Assembly (NCBI GenBank): GCA_011620145.1
Contig: WOZT01000177.1
Location: 1 to 6,239, forward strand
Direction of reading: 5' to 3'
Source: Gammaproteobacteria bacterium
GTDB taxonomy: Bacteria > Pseudomonadota > Gammaproteobacteria > UBA5335
Length of the DNA: 6,239 nucleotides
Position 1 is the first letter of the stretch. Each line of letters starts with the position of its first letter. The notes beneath the pieces are model-generated. The model saw only the letters and a program-made list of their open reading frames with translations, did not search any database and was not told the DNA's origin. Both the position numbers and the translations under genes were made by a program. Below, piece by piece: positions 1-5,602 of this stretch.

Positions 1-1671
1 CTCTCCGGCTGGACGGTGGCGGTCGCGGCCAGCGCGCGGCAATTGCCCACCGCCTATGCCGCCCGGGTGATCGGCGTGATGGGCGCGATCAGCACGGGCT
101 TTTTGGCTTTCATCCTGTTCACCTCCAATCCCTTCATCCGGCAGTTCCCGGTCCCGGTCGATGGGCAGGATCTCAATCCCCTGCTGCAGGATCCCGGCAT
201 GGTGATCCATCCGCCCATGCTCTACATGGGCTATGTGGGCTTCTCGGTGGCCTTCGCGCTGGCGGTGGCGGCGCTGCTGGGCGGGCGGCTGGACGCCACC
301 TGGGCGCGCTGGTCGCGGCCCTGGACCACGGCGGCGTGGATGTTCCTGACCGTGGGCATCGCGCTGGGCAGCCACTGGGCCTATTACGAACTGGGTTGGG
401 GCGGCTGGTGGTTCTGGGATCCGGTGGAGAATGCCTCCTTCATGCCCTGGCTCACCGGGACGGCGCTGATCCATTCCCTGGCGGTCACGGAAAAGCGCGA
501 TGGCTTCAAGGCCTGGTCGGTGCTGCTGGCGCTCACCACGTTTTCCCTGAGCCTGCTGGGCACCTTCCTGGTGCGCTCGGGGGTGCTGACCTCGGTGCAT
601 GCCTTTGCCACCGATCCGGGGCGCGGGCTCTTCATCCTGGCTTTCCTCACGCTCGTGGTGGGGGGGTCCCTGCTGCTCTACGCCTGGCGGGCGCCGCGGG
701 TGCGCTCGCTGATCACCTTCGCCCCGCTGTCGCGGGAAAGCCTGCTGCTGGCCAACAACGTCCTGCTGGTGGTGGCGGCGGCGGCCGTGCTGCTGGGCAC
801 CCTGTACCCGCTGGCCGTGGATGCGCTGGGGCTGGGCAAATTGTCGGTGGGGCCGCCTTACTTCAACACCGTTTTCGTCCCTCTGATGCTGCCCCTGATC
901 GTCCTGATGGGCCTGGGCCCGCTGGTTGCCTGGCGGCAGGGGCGCGGCGGCGAGCTGGCCCGCGTGGCGCTCCGGATCGGCCTGCCCGCTCTGGGGCTGG
1001 CGCTGCTGTGTCTGGTGGTCTTTGGCCTGGGCTGGCGGCGCTATCTGCTGGCGGTGAGTTTGTGGCTCGCGTTCTGGACCTTGGGCCTTTCACTGTATGG
1101 CATCGGCCAGCGGCTGGGGCGGCGCGGTTTTTCGCCCCGGGCGTGGGCGCAACTGCCCCGTGGGTTCTACGGCATGCATCTGGCCCATGCCGGGATCGCG
1201 CTGTTCATGATCGGTGCCGGTGTGGTGAGCGCCCTGGAGGCGGAGCGGGTGGTGCGCCTGGCGCCGGGTGAATCCACCGAGCTTGCCGGTTACGCCTTCC
1301 GGCTGGAATCGGTGTATCCGGTCACCGGTCCCAACTACACGGCTGAGGAAGCCTTGATCGTCGTCTCGCGCGCCGGACGGGAAGTGGCCCGGCTGACCCC
1401 CCAGAAGCGCCTCTATACCGTGCGCCGTCAGGCCATGACCCAGACCGCCTTCGATGCCGGCATGACCCGTGATCTGTTTGCCGCCCTCGGCGAGCCCTTG
1501 CCCGGTGGCGCCTGGTCGGTGCGGGTGCACTACAAGCCCATGGTGCGCTGGATCTGGCTGGGCACCGCCCTGATGGCGCTGGGGGGCCTATTGGCCATCA
1601 CGGATCGGCGCTACCGGCTGGCCACGGCGCGTGTCCGGTCGACCCCGATGCAGGGGGCAGTCGGCGCATGA
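1..1671 (+). CDS. ccmF: Cytochrome c heme lyase subunit CcmF, 5'-truncated by window edge
   Basis: Integral membrane component of the System I cytochrome c maturation pathway; with CcmH/CcmI it receives heme from holo-CcmE and ligates it to the CXXCH motif of apocytochrome c on the periplasmic side. The frame is open from base 1; 556 codons are present before TGA, while the family is about 650 residues, so roughly 100 N-terminal residues lie outside. The diagnostic WWD motif (WGGWWFWDPVENASFMPWL) is encoded at 397-453. Histidines at window residues 70, 158 and 200 keep the exact spacing of E. coli CcmF His173, His261 and His303 (P-His, TM-heme and second P-His). A later TM histidine (393 or 396, in MHLAHAG) corresponds to His491. 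A periplasmic domain with GPNY (443-446) follows, and a final membrane helix begins near residue 517. Many hydrophobic helices lie between. The stop overlaps the ccmG start by four bases. Assignment is secure; only the true start is unseen. Confidence 0.97.
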   Translation, partial: LSGWTVAVAASARQLPTAYAARVIGVMGAISTGFLAFILFTSNPFIRQFPVPVDGQDLNPLLQDPGMVIHPPMLYMGYVGFSVAFALAVAALLGGRLDATWARWSRPWTTAAWMFLTVGIALGSHWAYYELGWGGWWFWDPVENASFMPWLTGTALIHSLAVTEKRDGFKAWSVLLALTTFSLSLLGTFLVRSGVLTSVHAFATDPGRGLFILAFLTLVVGGSLLLYAWRAPRVRSLITFAPLSRESLLLANNVLLVVAAAAVLLGTLYPLAVDALGLGKLSVGPPYFNTVFVPLMLPLIVLMGLGPLVAWRQGRGGELARVALRIGLPALGLALLCLVVFGLGWRRYLLAVSLWLAFWTLGLSLYGIGQRLGRRGFSPRAWAQLPRGFYGMHLAHAGIALFMIGAGVVSALEAERVVRLAPGESTELAGYAFRLESVYPVTGPNYTAEEALIVVSRAGREVARLTPQKRLYTVRRQAMTQTAFDAGMTRDLFAALGEPLPGGAWSVRVHYKPMVRWIWLGTALMALGGLLAITDRRYRLATARVRSTPMQGAVGA

Positions 1672-2210
1672 TGCGATTCCTGTTGCCCTTGGGCGCCTTT
1701 TTGCTCCTGGTGGCTTTGCTCTATGTCGGGCTGGGCCTCAATCCGCGTGAGGTCCCCTCGCCCTTGGTCGGCCGGCCGGCTCCGGCTTTTGCCTTGCCGA
1801 CCCTGGCCGATCCCGAACGCCGGATCAGTGAACAGGATCTCGCTGGCGCACCGGTGACCCTGCTCAATGTCTGGGCCTCCTGGTGCGCCGCTTGCGTGGA
1901 GGAACATCCTGTCCTGAGCGCTTGGGTGAAGCGCCGTGGACTGCCCCTGGTGGGGCTCAATTACAAGGACGACTCCGAACAGGCGCGCGCCTGGCTGGCC
2001 CGTTTCGGCAATCCGTTCCGGGATATCGCCGTGGATCGCGACGGGCGAGTGGGCATTGACTGGGGCGTTTATGGCGTGCCCGAAACCTTCGTCATCGATC
2101 GCGCCGGCATCATCCGCTACAAGCACATCGGTCCGCTCACCCCCCAGGTGATTGCTGAAAAACTGGATCCCCTGATCGATGCGCTTCAGCAGGCCGGGGG
2201 TGCGCCGTGA
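1668..2210 (+). CDS. ccmG: Periplasmic thiol:disulfide oxidoreductase CcmG/DsbE
   Basis: Membrane-anchored thioredoxin-fold protein that reduces the apocytochrome c (or CcmH) disulfide before heme attachment. The 180-residue length is normal for the family. An uncleaved N-terminal anchor spans about residues 3-22. The thioredoxin domain shows GRPAPAFALPTL (35-46), the redox motif WCAAC with Cys73 and Cys76 followed by an acidic stretch and His80, GLNYKDD (96-102), and the CcmG signature GVYGVPETFVID (133-144) with cis-Pro138 and Glu139. The start ATG lies in the ATGA overlap with ccmF; a G-rich Shine-Dalgarno (AGGGGG, 1652-1657) sits about ten bases upstream, and a second ATG follows immediately. 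It overlaps ccmH by four bases, so translation is probably coupled. The two residues between the cysteines are Ala-Ala, without the proline common in this position (E. coli WCPTC). Its neighbours and signature make CcmG far more likely than a generic TlpA/ResA protein. Confidence 0.96.
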   Translation: MMRFLLPLGAFLLLVALLYVGLGLNPREVPSPLVGRPAPAFALPTLADPERRISEQDLAGAPVTLLNVWASWCAACVEEHPVLSAWVKRRGLPLVGLNYKDDSEQARAWLARFGNPFRDIAVDRDGRVGIDWGVYGVPETFVIDRAGIIRYKHIGPLTPQVIAEKLDPLIDALQQAGGAP

Positions 2211-2689
2211 AGCTCTGGATGCGTGTCCTGAGCGCCGGGATGGCATGGCTCCTGTGCGGGACCGCATTGGCCATCGCGCCGCGCAGCTTCGAGGACCCGG
2301 CCCAGCAGCGCCAATACGAGGCGCTGCTCCCCGAGCTGCGCTGCCTGGTGTGCCAGAACGAAACCCTGGGAGACTCCGAGGCGCCTCTGGCGGAGGATCT
2401 GCGCCGTGAGGTGGCGGAAATGGTCCGCGCGGGACGCAGCAGCGCGGATATCAAGGATTTTCTGGTGGCCCGTTATGGTGATTTCGTGCTCTATCGGCCC
2501 ACCGTGAAGCCGCTCACCTATGCGCTGTGGTTTGGCCCCTTCGCGCTGCTGTTGCTGGGTTCAGGGATTTGGCTGGTGTTGACCCGTCGCGATCGACGTG
2601 CCGGGGTTGAATCGCCGCGCTTGAGCGAGGCCGAACACCAGCGTGCCCGCGCCCTGCTGGATGGGGAGCGGGGGCCGGACGCGCCATGA
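2207..2689 (+). CDS. ccmH: Cytochrome c maturation thioredoxin-like protein CcmH (short form, CycL type)
   Basis: Periplasm-facing redox protein of the heme ligation complex that presents reduced apocytochrome c to CcmF. It has a Sec-type signal sequence (residues 1-22, predicted cleavage after ALA), then a three-helix domain with the family motif LRCxxCQN: Cys46 and Cys49 in LRCLVCQNETLGDSEAPLA (44-62). The conserved RYGDFVLYRP (89-98) follows, then one C-terminal membrane helix (about 103-125) and a short basic tail. The 160-residue length matches the N-terminal half of the long E. coli CcmH; the TPR half is the separate next gene here. I chose the GTG at 2207 because it overlaps the ccmG stop (GTGA) and has a G-rich ribosome site (2191-2200) six bases upstream. 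An in-frame ATG at 2219 would shorten the signal peptide n-region by four residues and cannot be excluded. The 3' end overlaps ccmI by four bases. Confidence 0.95.
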   Translation: MKLWMRVLSAGMAWLLCGTALAIAPRSFEDPAQQRQYEALLPELRCLVCQNETLGDSEAPLAEDLRREVAEMVRAGRSSADIKDFLVARYGDFVLYRPTVKPLTYALWFGPFALLLLGSGIWLVLTRRDRRAGVESPRLSEAEHQRARALLDGERGPDAP

Positions 2690-3888
2690 CTGCGGGATTC
2701 ATTGCGCTCTGCCTGCTCGCCACGCTGCTGGCCGTGGCGCTCGTGGCGCGGCCCTTGTGGCGCGGCGCGGCGCCCGTGCGACGGGAAGCGGAGACGCTGC
2801 TGGCCATCCATCGCCGCAAGGACGCCGAGCTGACGGCCGAGCTGGCAGCGGGCGTGATCGATGCCGACCAGGCCAACGCCCGGCGGGCGGAGCTGGAGGC
2901 AGCGCTGCTGGCCGACTGGTCCGATCAGCCGCAAGAGACGACCGAGGCCGTCCGATCAAGCCGCTGGGCCGCGTTGGGGGTCGTGCTGGCCGCGCCGCTG
3001 CTGGCCTTTGCGGTTTATAACCAGATCGGCACCTGGCCTGCCGCTGCACCCAGCGCGGCAACGGAAAACCTGGCCGCGCTGGCGGATACCCTGGCCCAGC
3101 GTCTGGCCAGCCACCCGGAAGAGGGCGAGGGCTGGGTGCTGCTCGGCCGGTCCTATGCCGCCCTGGGACGGCAGGCCGAGGCGGCGCAGGCATTTGCAAC
3201 GGCCATCGAGCGTCTGGGTGAGGCGCCGGGATTGCTGGCGGATCGCGCCCAGGCCCTGGCGCTGCAATCGGATCCGCCGCGCTGGGAGGGCGAGCCGACA
3301 CGGCTTCTGCAACGCGCCTTGGCGCTCGATGCGAATCATCCCCAGAGCCAGTGGCTGGCGGGCGTGGCGGCCCTGGCGGCGGGTGATGCGGCGCAGGCGG
3401 GGGCCTATTGGCGACACCTGCTGACCCAGGTTCCCCCCAATGAGCCGGCTGCGGCATCGCTACGCGAGGCGCTGGCGCAGATCGGCCAAGCACCCGCTGC
3501 TAACACGGCCCTGCCTGCAACGCCGGGGCCCACGGTCGAGATCAGCCTGTCTCCCGAACTGGTTGCGACACTCAGCCCGGATATGACGGTTTTCGTGGTG
3601 GTGCGCGGCACGCCGGAGGGCGGCATGCCCGTGGCCGCATTGCGCCGGCGCGTCGCCGATCTGCCGTTGTCGATGGTCTTGAGCGACGACATGAGCCTGA
3701 TGCCCCAGCGCCCCCTCTCTGCGCTCGACACCCTGTGGGTCAGTGCCCGCATCTCGCGCAGTGGCAGCGCCGACAGCAGTCCGGATGAGCCCCGCGCGCC
3801 GGCGGTGTCCGCGCACTGGGGACAGGCCGAGGCGGTGCGGCTGGTGATCGGCGGCGCCCCGCCAGCGGCCAGGGAAACCACGCGCTAA
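2686..3888 (+). CDS. ccmI: Cytochrome c maturation TPR protein CcmI (apocytochrome c chaperone)
   Basis: Binds the C-terminal region of apocytochrome c and delivers it to the CcmF/CcmH ligation complex. The 400-residue protein has the CcmI layout: a first membrane helix (3-22), a cytoplasmic loop with coiled-coil character rich in Ala/Glu/Arg (31-79, including ELTAELAAG, 48-56), a second membrane helix (about 93-111), then a periplasmic part. TPR-like helices cover about 126-265; the clearest repeat is GWVLLGRSYAALGRQAEAAQ (149-168), followed by a degenerate one and another near 222-254. A linker rich in Ala and Pro (268-282) leads to a beta-rich C-terminal domain (283-388; VEISLSPEL at 284-292, TVFVVVRG at 301-308), as in the Ig-like end domain of proteobacterial CcmI. 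It overlaps ccmH by four bases (ATGA) and is the last gene of the operon; a hairpin follows the TAA directly. The loop sequence after the first helix (LLAIHRRKDAEL) is less canonical than usual. Confidence 0.92.
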   Translation: MTAGFIALCLLATLLAVALVARPLWRGAAPVRREAETLLAIHRRKDAELTAELAAGVIDADQANARRAELEAALLADWSDQPQETTEAVRSSRWAALGVVLAAPLLAFAVYNQIGTWPAAAPSAATENLAALADTLAQRLASHPEEGEGWVLLGRSYAALGRQAEAAQAFATAIERLGEAPGLLADRAQALALQSDPPRWEGEPTRLLQRALALDANHPQSQWLAGVAALAAGDAAQAGAYWRHLLTQVPPNEPAAASLREALAQIGQAPAANTALPATPGPTVEISLSPELVATLSPDMTVFVVVRGTPEGGMPVAALRRRVADLPLSMVLSDDMSLMPQRPLSALDTLWVSARISRSGSADSSPDEPRAPAVSAHWGQAEAVRLVIGGAPPAARETTR

Positions 3889-3911
3889 GGATGGTCTGAA
3901 TCCATCCCTTT
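3889..3911 (+). terminator. Weak terminator-like hairpin directly after ccmI
   Basis: GGATGG (3889-3894) and CCATCC (3902-3907) form a perfect six-base-pair stem around a seven-base loop, beginning at the base after the ccmI TAA and followed by C and only three T residues. The position at the end of a four-gene operon fits transcription termination or 3' end protection. The short T tract and modest stem make it a poor intrinsic terminator by itself; it may act with the hairpins that follow. Confidence 0.4.
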
Positions 3912-3917
3912 GACTGG

Positions 3918-3932
3918 CCCGTGACTCACGGG
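3918..3932. repeat. 15-base perfect inverted repeat (CCCGTGA-C-TCACGGG)
   Basis: Seven-base arms are separated by a single central C. As RNA it gives a six-base-pair stem with a three-base loop; as DNA it has the dyad shape of a dimeric regulator site. It lies 30 bases past the ccmI stop, 10 bases beyond the first hairpin stem, and about 150 bases upstream of the putative promoter of the next gene, so it could serve termination or operator roles. No known regulator site is recognised. Confidence 0.4.
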
Positions 3933-3935
3933 GAT

Positions 3936-3954
3936 CCACCGGTTCCGTTGGTGG
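3936..3954 (+). other. Hairpin in the ccmI downstream region
   Basis: CCACC (3936-3940) pairs with GGTGG (3950-3954); two G-U pairs extend the stem to seven, closing a five-base UUCCG loop. No T tract follows, so this is not a classical terminator. It is the third hairpin-forming element within 66 bases after ccmI, suggesting a structured 3' end of the ccm transcript. The G-U pairs make it less stable on the opposite strand, which points to the + strand if it acts as RNA. Confidence 0.3.
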
Positions 3955-4067
3955 TGAGCCTGTCGGACCCTGAACGCAACCGGCCTGTTCGGCGCCTTTC
4001 GAACCGCGCGGCACGGGGCGAGGTATGCGCAGTCGGCGCTGGCGTGCATCGGCCATGACGGCGCGGA

Positions 4068-4096
4068 TTTACCCCGGCCGGCGGCGCCGCTAGACT
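4068..4096 (+). promoter_or_regulatory. Candidate sigma70-type promoter for the DUF6165 gene
   Basis: TTTACC (4068-4073, four of six to the -35 consensus) and TAGACT (4091-4096, four of six to the -10 consensus) are separated by the ideal 17 bases. Transcription would begin near 4103, leaving a leader of about 29 bases that contains the Shine-Dalgarno AGGAAG (4121-4126), five bases before the ATG at 4132. The spacer ends with the perfect palindrome GCGGCGCCGC (4081-4090), abutting the -10 box. The call rests on consensus match and position only. Confidence 0.45.
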
Positions 4097-4131
4097 CGCA
4101 CCCCGTCAATGATTGGTCACAGGAAGCCCGC

Positions 4132-4530
4132 ATGAGCGAAATTCACATCCCCGTTTCCTACGGCGAGCTGATCGACAAGATCACCATCCTGGAGATCAAG
4201 CAGGCACGCATCAGCGATCCGGCCAAGCAGGCCAACGTGGCCCGTGAACTGGCCTTGCTGCAGGCCGCCTGGTCGTCGTCGGGTGCGGCCGCGCAATCCA
4301 TCGCAGATGTGCGCGAGGCGCTCAAGGCGGTCAATGAGGCGCTGTGGGAGATCGAGGACGCGATCCGCGACAAGGAACGCGCCCAGTCCTTCGACGCCGG
4401 GTTCATCGCCCTGGCCCGGGCGGTTTACCACCAGAACGATCAGCGTGCCGCCCTCAAGCGCGACATCAACCTGCGCCTGGGCTCCGCGCTGATCGAGGAG
4501 AAATCCTACGCCGACTATCGCGCGCCCTGA
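4132..4530 (+). CDS. DUF6165 family protein, small helical protein of unknown function
   Basis: A complete 132-residue soluble protein with no signal peptide, membrane segment or cysteine, predicted cytoplasmic and almost entirely helical. Recognisable conserved blocks are IPVSYGELIDKITILEIK (6-23), LWEIEDAIRDKE (71-82), FDAGFIALARAVYHQND (87-103) and LGSALIEEKSYADY (116-129). These match my memory of the DUF6165 family, which has no established biochemical role. The start is supported by AGGAAG five bases upstream and a putative promoter before it; the stop is TGA. Residues 16-48 and 60-84 have heptad-like spacing, so a helical bundle or coiled coil is likely. Its last 16 bases overlap the 3' end of the convergent glycosyltransferase gene. 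That neighbour suggests a link to LPS or surface glycan assembly, which is inference from location only; nothing in the sequence looks catalytic. Confidence 0.85.
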   Translation: MSEIHIPVSYGELIDKITILEIKQARISDPAKQANVARELALLQAAWSSSGAAAQSIADVREALKAVNEALWEIEDAIRDKERAQSFDAGFIALARAVYHQNDQRAALKRDINLRLGSALIEEKSYADYRAP

Positions 4531-5573
4531 GCGGCTTTCCAGGCCATCAGGGCGTCCAGCCGTTCGATGACCGCCGCCGGCTCGATGAGGTCCATCACCC
4601 CCGGAAATTCCAGCTTGCGCCCCCAGGGCAACTCGGCGGCGGGCCGCCCGAGGAATTGCCGCGCGGCGGCATCGTAGCGGTCCACGCACCAGTCAAGGCT
4701 GTTGTAGGGGCCGCTGCGGGCCGGATTGCTGGCCGCGTACAGGCCGATCACCGGGGTGCCGGTGCAGGTGGCCATGTGGGCGGGGCCGGAATCGGGACTG
4801 ATCAGCACGCTGGCCCGTTCCAGCAGGGCGAGGAAGCGCTTGAGCGTGTCCTTGCCGATGAGATTCAGGGGCGGTTCGCTCCGCATGGCGGCGGCGATGG
4901 CGTCACCCATGCCGCGCTCCAGATCCGTCGGCCCGCCGCACAACACCACCCGCAGGCCATGCTGACGCGCCGCGTGGTCGGCCACCCGGGCATAGTGTTC
5001 GGCGCGCCAGTTGCGCCGCGGATGACTGGAACAGGGGCTGAGCAGCAGCGCTGGCCGATCGGCGGGAAGCTGGGCGGCAGCAAATGCCCGCGCCTCCTCC
5101 GGAATGGGCAGGTCCCAGCACCATTCTCGGGCGCTGAGTCCCGCCGCTTCCAGAAAGCCGAAGAAGCCGTCCACGACATGTTGACCGGGGTGGGGCGCGA
5201 TGCGGCGATTGATGAACAATCGATGCCCATCCTTGGCGCGGGCGCGGTCAAAGCCGATGCGGAGCGGGGCGCGGATCGCCAGGCTGGCGAGATTGGCCCG
5301 CAGCGCCACCTGCATGATGAGCGCCTGGTCGAAGCGGCGCCCGGCCAGTTGCCGGTGCAGATCGCGATAGCCGCGCCAGCCGGCCCGCTTGTCGAAAACG
5401 ATGAATTCAACCCCCGGCAAATCCCCCACCAGCCGGGCTTCCAGCTTGCCGATGACCCAGGTCAGCCGGGTCTGCGGCCAGTGGCGGCGCAGGGTATGGA
5501 TGATGGGCAGCAGGTGGGTGACGTCGCCCAAAGCGGACAGGCGCAGCAGACACAGGTTTTCGGGTACGGTCAT
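4515..5573 (-). CDS. Glycosyltransferase family 9 (ADP-heptose:LPS heptosyltransferase-like)
   Basis: A complete 352-residue cytoplasmic GT-B fold enzyme of family GT9, which transfers heptose or a related sugar from a nucleotide donor onto the lipid A-core acceptor at the inner membrane. The N-terminal acceptor domain starts with LCLLRLSALGDVTHLLPII (7-25); Asp17 sits where the catalytic Asp of WaaC lies. The C-terminal donor domain has LLLSPCSSHPRRNWRAEHYA (176-195), VVLCGGPTDLERGMG (209-223) and the signature SPDSGPAHMATCTGTPVIGL (259-278). Length is normal for WaaC/WaaF relatives. Only one start fits (ATG at 5573-5571); no clear Shine-Dalgarno precedes it. Which heptosyltransferase, or whether the donor is heptose, cannot be told from sequence, so no symbol is given. 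It converges on the DUF6165 gene (16-base 3' overlap) and diverges from the exported protein 29 bases away. RNW at 187-189 replaces the K-x-W of E. coli WaaC. Confidence 0.92.
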   Translation of the reverse strand: MTVPENLCLLRLSALGDVTHLLPIIHTLRRHWPQTRLTWVIGKLEARLVGDLPGVEFIVFDKRAGWRGYRDLHRQLAGRRFDQALIMQVALRANLASLAIRAPLRIGFDRARAKDGHRLFINRRIAPHPGQHVVDGFFGFLEAAGLSAREWCWDLPIPEEARAFAAAQLPADRPALLLSPCSSHPRRNWRAEHYARVADHAARQHGLRVVLCGGPTDLERGMGDAIAAAMRSEPPLNLIGKDTLKRFLALLERASVLISPDSGPAHMATCTGTPVIGLYAASNPARSGPYNSLDWCVDRYDAAARQFLGRPAAELPWGRKLEFPGVMDLIEPAAVIERLDALMAWKAAQGAR

Positions 5574-5586
5574 GGGATCAACGGAC

Positions 5587-5593
5587 GGAAGGA
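5587..5593 (+). promoter_or_regulatory. Shine-Dalgarno that decides the start of the exported protein gene
   Basis: GGAAGGA ends directly against an in-frame ATG at 5594 and lies nine bases before a second in-frame ATG at 5603. Only the second spacing is workable, so 5603 is taken as the start; use of 5594 would add just Met-Gln-Gln. The site lies in the 29-base gap between the divergent genes. Confidence 0.6.
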
Positions 5594-5602
5594 ATGCAGC
5601 AA

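Noticed and set aside
660..666. A run of seven G in ccmF, considered as a slippage or phase-variation site.
   Set aside because: The frame is intact through it, the tract is short, and G runs are expected in DNA this rich in G+C; a core housekeeping gene is an unlikely phase-variable target.
336..1271. A 311-codon + strand frame within ccmF.
   Set aside because: It is an out-of-frame shadow of a gene whose own frame carries the WWD motif and conserved histidines; its product is Gly/Ala/Pro/Arg-rich with no recognisable domain.
3885..4133. An 82-codon - strand frame covering the gap between ccmI and the DUF6165 gene.
   Set aside because: The product has no domain, its composition looks random, no ribosome site is evident, and it would be antisense to the promoter and hairpins.
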